Shown: piece by piece, positions 54,701 through 64,000 of the stretch
Layout of the letters: each line of letters starts with the position of its first letter
Position numbering within the stretch: position 1 is the stretch's first letter
Assembly: GCA_012295275.1 (NCBI GenBank)
Contig: CM022670.1
Coordinates: 5,970,161 to 6,034,160 of the forward strand
Source of the DNA: Chrysomallon squamiferum
Taxonomy: Eukaryota; Mollusca; Gastropoda; Neomphalida; Peltospiridae
Direction of reading: 5' to 3'
Length of the DNA stretch: 64,000 nucleotides
Notes under the pieces: model-generated
Told to the model about the DNA's origin: nothing
Databases searched by the model: none
The model's input: only the letters and a program-made list of their open reading frames with translations
Program-made: the position numbers and the translations under genes

Positions 54701-56386
54701 GTTTACAGAAGTTAAAACTAAATGGCGATACTTCGTCTTCACCAGAAAGACCTAACAGCTTTCTAGAGAGGTAAATTTTGTTTATTTTAAATAACAACAA
54801 AATGGTTATTAATTAAACTTTTGTTTCTTTCCTATTTTGTTTTTGTTTTTGCTTATTCTTTTTTGTTAGCACATCCTTAATTCCTTGTTAAGTCAAGCAA
54901 ACCTCCCATTTTTTTTGTTAATAGTACCAGTATCTGTAAATACCAAATATAATAGAAATTTTATTTTTAAGAAAAACCAACCATAACTCAGATAAATAAG
55001 AAATAAAATACCAAATACTTGTACCAGGGTAGATAATAATAATTTAAATAGTAAGTATTACAATTTATTTTTCTGACAGACAAGATGCTTTCTCTGGCAT
55101 CAACAGACAGCAGTCAGACACATCAGGTAAGTGTTTAGAGTTTATTTTTAAAACTTTTATATTTCAAGTGTTTCAAGTCCAGTTTTAAACATGGCAAAGA
55201 TCACATTTATCACAAATTAAATAATGGAAGCTGCAAAATCTCAATTTTGAAAACTTAAACAGAGAATAATTTTAGTGTAAACTGAAATGACTAAATATTG
55301 GTTCAGTCTATGAGACCATATAATATTTATCTTGATGTATTCCCAATCAAGATGCTGTAAACAAAATATAATCTTTGTTTTTAAAATCAACTGCAAATTT
55401 ATCTTAATAAATATGTGTCAATATTTTAGTTATAATAGGGTTAACAACTAATGACTTATTATTATAATTTTAATTTTAGTTGAACATGTGTTTGAGGTGG
55501 TCATAGAAGAAATTCGTGGACTGAAGTTGTTTGAAAACATGATCTGGGGAGAAGCTGACTCATTTGTTCAGTATCACTTTCCATCACAGGCCAAAGAGAA
55601 CCAAGTCAAACATGGTGAGTTATATGTGTTATTTGTTCTGTGTCTTCTTTCTACTCACACTAAATAGAACCAAGTCAAACATGGTGAGTCATATGTGTTA
55701 TTTATTCTGTGTCTCCTTTCTATTCACACTAAGTAGAACCAAATTATACATTTTGTCTGTTATACTGGAATTGTTTTCACAAATTAATATTCTGTTACCA
55801 AGGTATAAACTTTTGTAAAGTTGTATTTATGATTTTCTAAGACATGTCTTTAAACACTTGCATATTATTATTTTTTCATTTTATGGTTTATTGCATACTA
55901 AATGTTTTGCCAAATTTGGTAGTTGTTATAATCTTTGGTTTCTTTTTTTTTTTTTTTTTTTTTTTTTTTCCCAGTTATTTAACTATTATTAATTTATTAA
56001 CAAAAATCTTGTATGTAGTTTGTCATATAGTACACTAATATAATATTTTTTAAATTTTCTCTGTTTGGTGTACAGTGGTTCCTACAATGAAATCCTACAG
56101 GACTGCAACAACTCTGTGTATACCAGATCCTACATTCCATGATGTAATACGACATCGCATTGTCCTACCACAGGGTACACCAGTTCAGAGAGAACTGCTC
56201 ACTGGTATGTACACCACAGTTTGCTTCTTTAAAAAAAAAAAATATAAATTGTTTCTTAGCTTTGAATAAATATAATATATTCTTCATTGTTTCTTCTTTT
56301 AGAAATTTAGTTTTGGATAAAATGTAAAAAGATATCCATGCATTTATATTTATCCATTATTTTATTATTTTATTATTATTTTATTA

Positions 56387-56429
<43 letters not shown>

Positions 56430-56430
56430 C

Positions 56431-56472
<42 letters not shown>

Positions 56473-58925
56473 TATATATTTATTTTTTATTTATTTATTT
56501 CTATTGTTTGTTTACAGCTTGTTCTAACTCTGGAGGTGGTATCAGTGGTCTTCCCTTTGAGGTGTGGTGCAGATACTACCACCCTAACGTCAGAGATCAA
56601 GTTATAGCCAAGGTAAAGTTTACCTGTCATACAACAACACTTAATTTTGATATACTGTGAACACCTAACTCTGTCTTCCTCATACTTACACTTTGTCACT
56701 GTGTCTGTTACAGGCAACTCTTCCACTAGCCAAGTTGTGTGCGATGGTCACAATGCAGAAGAGAGGGGAGCCCTCCACTCAGGCTTTCTCCCTGCCCCTG
56801 ACACAGATTGCCATGGAAACTGATATGGATACAGACATATGCACAAAGGTATTGTTTTATCATTATTGTGTGAATTTTACATCCTTTCATCTTGTTAAAA
56901 GATCTCAATGTTACTACATCAAACTCGTGCCAATGTCATGCCTGGTCATTGAAAATTATTAGTTTTTTAAACTGAGTAATATGATACTAGTTATTTGACA
57001 CAGTCAAAACATTACTTCTTTTTATTATATTTTAACAAGAGATATATTTATTTATTACTTATTTGTTCGTGTATTTTTTTTATTATTTATTTAAATTTGT
57101 TTATTTTTTCAGGTAAAGGATTCTGGACTGTTAGATATTACCATTCACTACAAGACAAATATTATACATGTAAGTGTGTTTTAAAACAGCATGTTTCTGT
57201 GTTTGAGTATGTTTCACAATAGCTTCAGTGAGATAAAACTAGTCATTGTTATAAAAAAAATTAAGAAATGATAGGTGATTTTAATCAATTTTAAATAATT
57301 TTATTTACTTAAGCAGTATCTCCCTCATTACCAGTGTAGTCTCATAACCTTTTTTTCCTTTCTTCTGCATTGTACCCAGAAATTAATATTACACATTTCA
57401 GAACAAATGTATTTAGTTTTACTTGTGTTTTGTTTACAGAATGAACCAAGCTTACAAACTGCGTCAACAAGTGCAAACAGTTCACATGTGTGTATCTCAG
57501 TTGGTGTCATCAGAGCTTCAGGTCTAAAGGTATTTACACTAGTTAACTACTATATATAGCATACTTACAAATAACTAGATTTTTATATACATCAGAGCTT
57601 CAAAGTCTAAAGTATTTACTTATCTACATCAGAGATTTAGGTCTAAAGGTATTTAGACCACTTATCTAAAATCTACAGTATATTTATGAATAACTAGATT
57701 TTTATATACATCAGAGCTTCAGGTCTAAAGATATTTACACTAGTTATCTACTATCTATGGTATACTTACAAAGAACTAGATTTTTTAAATGCATCAGAGA
57801 TTCAGGTCTAAACAGGCTACAGTATACTTACAAATACTTAAATTTTTCATACACATTTAGAATCTCTTTTATGTATTTTGAATCCTTTATGAATACCTAG
57901 AATTTTCATATATGTTTAGACTCTTTTGTATGTATTTAGTAATATTATGTATATTTGAAATCCTTTATAAATAGCAAGAACATTTTTTATATATTCACAA
58001 TTATTTATCTAGAATCCTTTTCACAGATTTCTAATTGTTATATATATTTGAACAGTTTTAAATTGAGTGATTGTAAATATTGTTCTGTATAATTTACTTT
58101 CAGGCAGCTGCTGAACGACTGGCTAGACTGGACTCAGGAATGCAGTACCCTTCTGAAGTGGGTGTTAATGCTTACGTCAGCATCCACCTCTCATTTGTGT
58201 CCAAAGAAGTAAGTCATGTCTTAGGGTTTTTTTTATTTATATCTTTTCAAGATTATTACCTTTTTTGTTTGCTGTTGCTGTAAAACAAGGAAATTGTTTT
58301 GTTTTACTAAATTAACATTACTGTTTTCTCAGGTTTGGAGTATTATAGATAATATTAAGTATTTTGTGGGAGGAAGGGGTTTTTTTTTTCTTTTTTTTTT
58401 TTCAGGAATAAAATCCAAAGATCTTTCTGTTTTTAATTTAATTTTAATTGTAATTTGGTGCTTTTATCATTACTTTTTGCTGTTTGTATTTTCACAAATA
58501 AATTTAAAATGTTTATGATCTTTTATTTTATTTTATTTTATTTTATTTTATTTTATTAGGGAGAAAGACACACAAAGACAATTGCTCGGACATTTGCACC
58601 TGAGTTTTCTTACTACATGGACTTCCCATGTCCACTGCTGTGGACAGACCCACAGACAGATGGACACAGTTTGGCAGAGATGCTGCAGTCAGCAGAAGCA
58701 ACATTTGAAGTTTGGCATCAGATTCCAGGAACTCTGGCTGGTAACAAACATTTTTGTCTTGAACAGATGTTTTACATAAAATATTAGGCATTATGCATGA
58801 TGAAAAATAAAGTTATAAACTTATAAAATATATTAAATTTGTTAAATAATAATTCATTATTAAATATTTGAGTTAATTTAGAATTTAAAAAAAAGGGCAT
58901 TTTTCAGTTTTTGTTATTATTATTA

Positions 58926-59001
<76 letters not shown>

Positions 59002-60790
59002 AATTACTATTATTATTATTATTACCATTACCATGATTGTTCATTTCAGGTCCAGTTGGTCAGTATATGTCCACTGGGTCAGAGGATGTCAGTGGTCGAA
59101 GTTTGATACAGAAAACTGGAGATGTTCTACTGGGAACATCCACAGTTCTTCTCACCAGACTGCTTACACACAGAACTGGTTAGTACTTTTCCTGTTCTAG
59201 CCTGTGCTATTGAATTGGCTATTTATTAATGTTTCCATTATTGTCTAGATCAAATTATTACTGACACAAGACTACAACTTCTGTTTATTTCAGACATCAG
59301 TTTCTTTTTGACAGAAAGAAATCACTTTGTTTTTTATTTTTTTCTTCAATGTCACAGTTTTTGAGTTTGTGAATTTTGAAACATGTAGACTAACATGTAG
59401 ATTGTGTGTGTCAGGTATTGTTGGCTGGTTTCCATTAAAACTGCCTCCACTTGGCTGGGAGAGATCACACACAGAAAACAGTGTTACAGTGGATGATGAC
59501 CCAGGGGACAGGGGGTTGGATCGTGTAGGTGGGGGACTGGAACTGTCCCTGAGATTTGCTCATCTAGAGGACAGAGACAGAGTGATCCATGCTGGGAGAA
59601 GTGTTGGGTGGTCACCTGGTGACCTTGACATTGAGGAGAGTGGGTGGCAGGAGACTGGTATGTTACTTATTATTTGTTTATTTCTTATTTAAAATAATTA
59701 CTTTACTTTGTTTTTACATAAGTGTTTTAGTTTTAAATAAAATCTCATTATGGTATTTATTTTAAGTACTTTTCATATTTGTTAATCAAATGTCATTCAT
59801 TTTTATATAATTATTTTCTTCTACAGAGCTTACTATTTGTATATATAGATGTTAGATTTTCTTTCCATTGTTAAACTGATTCCTTATTTTAAACTGGTTA
59901 TACATGGATAAATTGTGCAACAAGATAAATTCCACAATGACATAATTAACCTGTGTACAAAACTTTTGTTATCTTTTTTCTTAAATTATTTACTGATTAG
60001 AAAAATAAAATCTGTAATTAACTTAATTATAAAAAGATTTATAAATTATTGTTGTTTTATTGTAAAACTGGTGAGATGAACAGGCTGTATGTTTTGTTTG
60101 TAGATGAGTTGAGAGAGGAAAGTCAACAAGTGACTGTTGGTGTGGACAGAGTCTGCTTCCCACTGCACAACTCAGTTCGTGTTGGTCAGTCCTCTCTGGA
60201 CAAGACTGCCCGCTGCTACGTCCGGTACAAGTTCTATGATAAGACTGCAGTCATCTCTAAGTCAAGACGTCTCCGTCCCAATGATGCCAACTACGTGGTC
60301 ACTGGCATGAAACATAAACACAAAACTGTGGTACAGACAACATCGCCATATCTGTGGTGAGTGAAATAACATCAAGTAGTAACTACTGAGTGTAAACTTG
60401 TATTATCATCAGCTCTTACTGCTGATATTTTAAAAATAATTTTATAAAAATATTTGTTTCCTTTCATTGGAGATGTGTAATGTTTCTATATAGTATAAGT
60501 TTGTTTATATCTTTCTTGCATACATTTAGTATGAAATTTTGTTCTAGTAACGGGGATATAAAGGACTCACGTGTTAGCAGTAATGTAAATTATCTAACAG
60601 AAGGATAGTGATTCAGTGAACTGTGTTTGTGTATATAATAAAGTATAGATTTTAGAAATATATGTTATATTTAAAGTATTTATGGAAAGAAAGACTCAAA
60701 GTGTGTGTGTGTCTGTGCTGTGTTGTATTCTGATTAAAAAGATATATATGTAATAATAAGGTATCTGATAGAGGAAAGTCTTGAATTATT

Positions 60791-60838
<48 letters not shown>

Positions 60839-62020
60839 TGTTGCATTCTGTTTAAAGAAATGTATATGTAATATTAAGGTATCTGAGAGAGGAGAGACTG
60901 GAAGTACAGGTGTGGGTTAGCTATGGGTCACATAAAGAGCAGAGAAGCAGACACAGAGACAAACTGATTGGCTCAGCCTTTATAGACCTCGACAGTTTAT
61001 GTGACAACAACAAACATCCACAGAGAATCAGGTAACAGCACTGTCAGCTGTTTATCTTATATACATATTTACTGTGATATATTAAAATAAGTACATTTCT
61101 GTAGGGGTATATTAAAACTGATATTTTTATAATGATATATTAAAACAGATATATTTTTGTAGTGTTATGTTAAAATAGATATATTTTTGTGGTGGTATAT
61201 TAAAACAGATATATTTTTGTAGTGTTATGTTAAAATAGATATATTTTTGTGGTGGTATGTTAAAACAGATATATTTTTTGTAGTGGTATATTTCCCCTGT
61301 TCAAGCCAGGTGTGGCCAGTTTGGGTGGTGGTTATATTCGAGCTCATGTCACAGCAGAAACTCTGAACCCACACAGAGATACAGTAAGAGATTGTTTTTA
61401 CTTTCTTACAGTTAGCTGTACAGCTTTGTTATTTCTCACAGAATTAAAAAAGTTGAATGAAATAACAGACACTGATATGATTAACATTAAAACAAAAAAC
61501 ATCTTTTCATTTTTATTTTTAGTTCTGTAATATTTTAATCAGTCAGTAAGACTTGATTAATAAAATGAAGTAAAATACAGTAAAATAAATAAAACCCTGA
61601 AGATACTAAGCCTCAGTTTTTCCTGTAGAATACACACATGTTTGTTAGTACATAACTGTTTTGTTTGTACCTGTATAGATGTCAGACAGTGAGGTACTGC
61701 TGGCCAGTGAGGTGTCCAGGTCCAGTTTTGAAGTGGACAGTGAGTGTGAAACTGATGACAGTTTCCACAGACTTGGTGCCAGGACAAAACAGTCTCCACA
61801 CAAAAAACAAGCAAAACCAGAACCGGAAGCTGATCTCGGACCAAGTTTCCATGCTCACATTCACATAGACAGAGCAATGCATCTTCCTTATGTGACTGAC
61901 AACAACAGGTCTGAAAACAGTGTAGTTTATATTTATTAATATTTCTTTACCTTCAACATTTATTTCTGGTCATTTCTCCCCTTGTTTATTTTTATATTTG
62001 TATATTAAATAGGTAGTGTT

Positions 62021-62062
<42 letters not shown>

Positions 62063-63538
62063 TGTCTGTGTCTGTCTATGTAAATGTGTAGTGAGGGAAA
62101 GAGAAAGAGAGAGTGTTTAGGTCTATTTATTTGTGTTTTAAAGTTTGTAGACCACTAACATTAATTTAACAGAGCAGTGAACTCTTAAACTAAAAATTAT
62201 TAGTTATGTTAATTCATTAAGTTGTGTTTATTAAGGTCTGGAGAATTTTGTCCTACAACATATGTGACATTCCAGTCGGCAGAATCTCCGTCTCTGATAT
62301 ACACTTCAGTGATTCCAAACTCTGTGTCACCTGTATGGGACTATCAGACAGACACACGCTTAAGTACAGAACTACTTCATACTGATGGCAAGGTATGTAA
62401 AACTGTTATCTATATAACTACTTCATACTGACAACAAGGTATGTAAAACTGTTATCTATATAACTACTTCATACTGACAACAAAGTATGTAAAACTGTTA
62501 TCTATATAACTACTTCATACTGATGACAAGGTATGTAAAACTGTTATCTATGTAACTATTTCATTCTGACAACAACGTATGTAAAACTGTTATTTGTATA
62601 ACTATCAATGTTTGCTGAGTATGTATTATACATCAATACCATCACTAGAACAAACAAACAAAAAAAAAAAGCATTCAGATTTATTTTTTCAGCTACCTAC
62701 AACCTAAATGTTTTTTTTATACTTTTTGATTATTTTCAGAATTTGGTGTTCAAAGTTTGGCACAAGCCTACAGATGCTGGTAAGAATCCAGGTAAATATC
62801 TCTGAAAAAATAAAATTAATAAATCTTTTTTAAGACTATGTTATTGTATTTAGCAAAGATTTGAATAGAGCCTGTGTCAATTGTTGTAATTTATGACATT
62901 AATTTTGAAGCTTCTCATAAAATAATTTTTTTTTTGTTATAATTTTTATAATTGAGGTCAAACTTGTGTAGTTGTATTTGTAATAAATAAAATGTGACAT
63001 ATTTCAGATAAGTCTTGTGATAGAGTTCTAGGTTTTGTATCAGTTGACTTATCTCCCCTGACATCTGGCCTGCAGAGTATCTGTGGCTGGTACAACATCG
63101 TTGACTTCAACGGCCAGTGTAAAGGACAGATCAAAGTGAGTTTCTATATTGCCTAACATCTTCAGTTGTAAATAATTGTTTAATTTAGTAACCACATTCT
63201 GTTATATCACTAGTCCATTCTAAAAATAGATGTGTGTTGTTATTGAAGTTGTGTATAAATAGAAATAATAATAAGTTAGTAATTAAGTAATGTCCTTCTA
63301 TACACAGATGCATCCATCCACAAATCCATACATTAATATATTTTAATATATACAAACATAGTTTTTTCTAGGTAACTTACATATCAGAGTATGTATTTAT
63401 TGTTAATAGGTCATTACTAAACTGTAGTGTATGAGCAGTGTAAATAAGATGATTTAATTTACAAAATAATTGTTTCAGGTAAACATTGTTCCACAGGAAA
63501 CTCTGAGTTCAGCAACAGCTGGGCTTCCAGCAGAACAG
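43031..63538 (+). CDS. C2CD3: C2 domain-containing protein 3 (centriole elongation factor), 3' end outside window
   Basis: Large centriolar and basal-body protein needed for centriole elongation, distal appendages and ciliogenesis. I traced 42 exons whose phases all agree, giving 2021 codons without a stop; exon lists are in the segment entries below. Human C2CD3 is about 2350 aa as I recall, so roughly the last 300 residues lie beyond the window. Diagnostic matches to the family include [18 protein letters not shown] with [11 protein letters not shown] at the N-terminus, and [20 protein letters not shown] with CGWYNIVDF near the C-terminus. The start at 43031 ([15 protein letters not shown], a basic tail as in vertebrates) is chosen over the ATG at 42912: both could splice to exon 2, but the 42912 ATG reads into a stop in the unspliced leader and lacks the basic tail. 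Its neighbour PPME1 is divergent, as in human. Confidence 0.95.
44480..44572. repeat. (CA)n microsatellite in C2CD3 intron 1
   Basis: About 46 uninterrupted ca units flanked by (TA)n. Confidence 0.97.
46132..49134 (+). other. C2CD3: C2CD3 exons 5-11: disordered linker with Arg-Ser tract
   Basis: Exons 46132-46292, 46642-46879, 47213-47423, 47688-47826, 48031-48162, 48518-48610 and 48843-49134 encode residues about 172-593. The segment is hydrophilic, Ser/Asp/His-rich and without a fold I recognise. Exon 9 has an acidic helical-looking stretch ([15 protein letters not shown]). Exon 11 has a lysine cluster ([13 protein letters not shown]) and then an Arg-Ser dipeptide run ([17 protein letters not shown]), resembling a nuclear-localisation or SR-kinase substrate tract. 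Confidence 0.88.
49256..50933 (+). other. C2CD3: C2CD3 exons 12-15: second C2 region
   Basis: Exons 49256-49454, 49764-49879, 50440-50558 and 50772-50933 encode residues about 594-792. The pattern is strand-rich and C2-like ([88 protein letters not shown] continuing into exon 16). A basic loop ([19 protein letters not shown]) lies between strands. Confidence 0.88.
51066..52459 (+). other. C2CD3: C2CD3 exons 16-17: Pro-rich and Gln/Asn-rich linker with 11-residue repeats
   Basis: Exons 51066-51471 and 52287-52459 encode residues about 793-985. After closing the previous C2 domain the protein turns proline-rich ([17 protein letters not shown]), then has tandem 11-residue repeats of the form [11 protein letters not shown]. 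Three are clear, with partial copies on either side, encoded by a 33-bp DNA repeat near 51255-51375. The chain then becomes Gln/Asn-rich ([17 protein letters not shown]). It is probably disordered. Confidence 0.88.
52834..55126 (+). other. C2CD3: C2CD3 exons 18-24: third C2 region
   Basis: Exons 52834-52966, 53174-53298, 53647-53748, 54060-54146, 54347-54451, 54694-54770 and 55080-55126 encode residues about 986-1210. C2-type strands are visible ([71 protein letters not shown]). They are followed by a second short strand set ([24 protein letters not shown]). Confidence 0.88.
55599..55745 (+). repeat. 69-bp tandem duplication of C2CD3 exon 25 end and donor
   Basis: The last bases of exon 25 plus donor (gaaccaagtcaaacatggtg) recur 69 bases downstream within intron 25, followed by matching intron sequence (tatgtgttattt). 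A third partial copy (tagaaccaaat) starts near 55735. Confidence 0.93.
56370..56475. repeat. (ATT)n/(ATTATC)n microsatellite in C2CD3 intron 26
   Basis: ttattatta units flank about ten cattat hexamers, ending about 45 bases before exon 27. Confidence 0.95.
57508..57815 (+). repeat. ~82-bp tandem repeats copying the C2CD3 exon 30 end and donor
   Basis: The exon 30 end catcagagcttcaggtctaa with its donor recurs at 57590, 57627, 57709 and 57792, together with intron words such as actagatttttatata. Spacing is 82, 37, 82 and 83. The copy at 57627 keeps an intact aaag|gtattt donor. Confidence 0.93.
58104..60356 (+). other. C2CD3: C2CD3 exons 31-35: fifth C2 region and start of the sixth
   Basis: Exons 58104-58208, 58560-58740, 59050-59178, 59415-59657 and 60104-60356 encode residues about 1425-1727. 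C2 features: [75 protein letters not shown] and [19 protein letters not shown]. Exon 35 begins the next C2 domain ([39 protein letters not shown]). Confidence 0.9.
58916..59035. repeat. (ATT)n microsatellite in C2CD3 intron 32
   Basis: About 28 att/tta units with a few interruptions, ending shortly before exon 33. Confidence 0.95.
60640..60910 (+). repeat. ~118-bp tandem duplication of the C2CD3 exon 36 acceptor and exon start
   Basis: The true acceptor and exon start (taatattaag|gtatctgaga, exon from 60879) is preceded 118 bases upstream by a diverged copy (taataataag|gtatctgata, at 60761) with matching flanks (ttgtattctgattaaa against ttgcattctgtttaaa). A third, weaker copy lies near 60676. 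The exon word caggtgtggg has become a (TG)n microsatellite in the copies (60791-60835). Confidence 0.9.
61080..61290 (+). repeat. 30-bp tandem repeats copying the C2CD3 exon 37 acceptor
   Basis: About seven units of 30 bp (ttaaaacagatatatttttg plus tagtggtata) run up to and across the exon 37 acceptor. Copies of the acceptor word fall at about 61101, 61159, 61189, 61219, 61249 and the true one at 61280-61283. At 61189 and 61249 the AG is changed to GG (gtgg), so those two decoys are disabled. Confidence 0.93.
62020..62062. repeat. (GT)n microsatellite in C2CD3 intron 38
   Basis: About 18 gt units followed by imperfect gtct copies. Confidence 0.95.
62372..62600 (+). repeat. 46-bp tandem repeats copying the C2CD3 exon 39 end and donor
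   Basis: The end of exon 39 with its donor (cttcatactgatggcaag|gt) is followed by four further copies at an exact 46-bp spacing. The gtatgt donor words are at 62393 (true), 62439, 62485, 62531 and 62577. Copies 2 and 4 keep aag|gtatgt; copies 3 and 5 have one changed exon base. Confidence 0.96.
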
Positions 63539-64000
63539 GTAACTTCATTTAAAACACTCAAACACATCTATCAAGTTTTATTTAATGTTTTGTATACCAA
63601 AATTCCAAAATTTAATACAATTTAAATTGTTTAATGTGAATGAAAATATATATATACTTAAATTAAAACCTTATTAAAACCTTAAATTAAAACAAATTGA
63701 ATTGTTCAGGTTGCTCATATCCAGGCAGACGTCTTAACAAATTTTTTTATAAAACTGTTCTGTATCGAAGACTTACTTGAGATTGTATTTATAAATTTTA
63801 TATACTGTGTTTTGTTATTCTCTAACAATAAAAAGTTATTATTAAACATCATTAAAACAAAATGCTGCAAATATATATATAAAAAAATTGTGTTGTGTTG
63901 GTGAAACCAGTTAAATTTTTATGTAATCTTTTTAATATTTTATAAATATTTTTCTATGTGACTGTCATATTTTTTTGCTTTTTTGAAGTCATTTCCTACA

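Larger units (their letters stand above)
55480..57529 (+). other. C2CD3: C2CD3 exons 25-30: fourth C2 region
   Basis: Exons 55480-55614, 56076-56204, 56518-56612, 56714-56848, 57113-57169 and 57440-57529 encode residues about 1211-1424. C2 features: [78 protein letters not shown] and [11 protein letters not shown]. Exon 30 already opens the next C2 domain ([14 protein letters not shown]). Tandem repeats copying exon ends follow exons 25 and 30. Confidence 0.88.
60879..63538 (+). other. C2CD3: C2CD3 exons 36-42: sixth and C-terminal C2 regions, continues past window
   Basis: Exons 60879-61031, 61284-61383, 61679-61908, 62236-62392, 62740-62791, 63008-63135 and 63479-63538 encode residues about 1728-2021. 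Exons 36-37 complete the sixth C2 ([42 protein letters not shown]). Exons 38-41 hold the last visible C2 ([70 protein letters not shown]). The exon 37 acceptor is ttttttgtag at 61283, because the nearer gccag at 61309 breaks the frame. The donor of exon 38 (cag|gtctga) is weak. Confidence 0.9.

Noticed and set aside
61310-61383. Exon 37 starting at the nearer gccag acceptor
   Set aside because: This would join in the wrong phase and destroy the C2 reading; the acceptor at 61283 keeps it.

Overview
This is AT-rich (by eye roughly 70% A+T) animal genomic DNA with GT-AG introns, many microsatellites and no bacterial features. All four genes are metazoan families. The style (short exons, AT-rich introns, abundant CA, TA, CT and trinucleotide repeats) fits a mollusc or other lophotrochozoan, but the species is an inference and cannot be fixed from the sequence alone.

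Layout. (1) 1152-5150, plus strand: a complete DEG/ENaC sodium channel in 8 coding exons (501 codons, phases consistent throughout). (2) 5151-20302: a 15-kb gene-free interval of microsatellites, nested AT-rich inverted repeats and several short GC-richer islets with transcription-factor-like sites. (3) 20303-33671, plus: an SLC6 Na+/Cl--dependent transporter of the glycine-transporter type in 14 exons (652 aa), with a 6.5-kb ninth intron. (4) 42635-36321, minus: PPME1, protein phosphatase methylesterase 1, in 16 coding exons. The joined reading is 386 aa, the same length as human PPME1 as I recall it, with all three catalytic residues present. (5) 43031 to beyond 63538, plus: C2CD3, the multi-C2 centriolar protein. 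I traced 42 exons giving 2021 in-frame codons; the 3' end lies outside the window.

PPME1 and C2CD3 start 395 bp apart and point away from each other. The same two genes lie head to head in human (11q13.4), so this looks like a very old bidirectional promoter pair. PPME1 converges on the SLC6 gene, with 2.65 kb between their stop codons.

The most unusual structural signal is a recurring one. In at least five introns, and probably six or seven, a tandem array is anchored on the exon boundary and copies the end or start of the exon together with its splice site. The cases are DEG/ENaC intron 1 (48-bp unit), C2CD3 introns 25 (69 bp), 30 (about 82 bp), 35 (about 118 bp), 36 (30 bp) and 39 (46 bp), and less clearly the acceptor of SLC6 exon 2. 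They create series of decoy donors or acceptors next to the true ones. I know of no feature class that names this.
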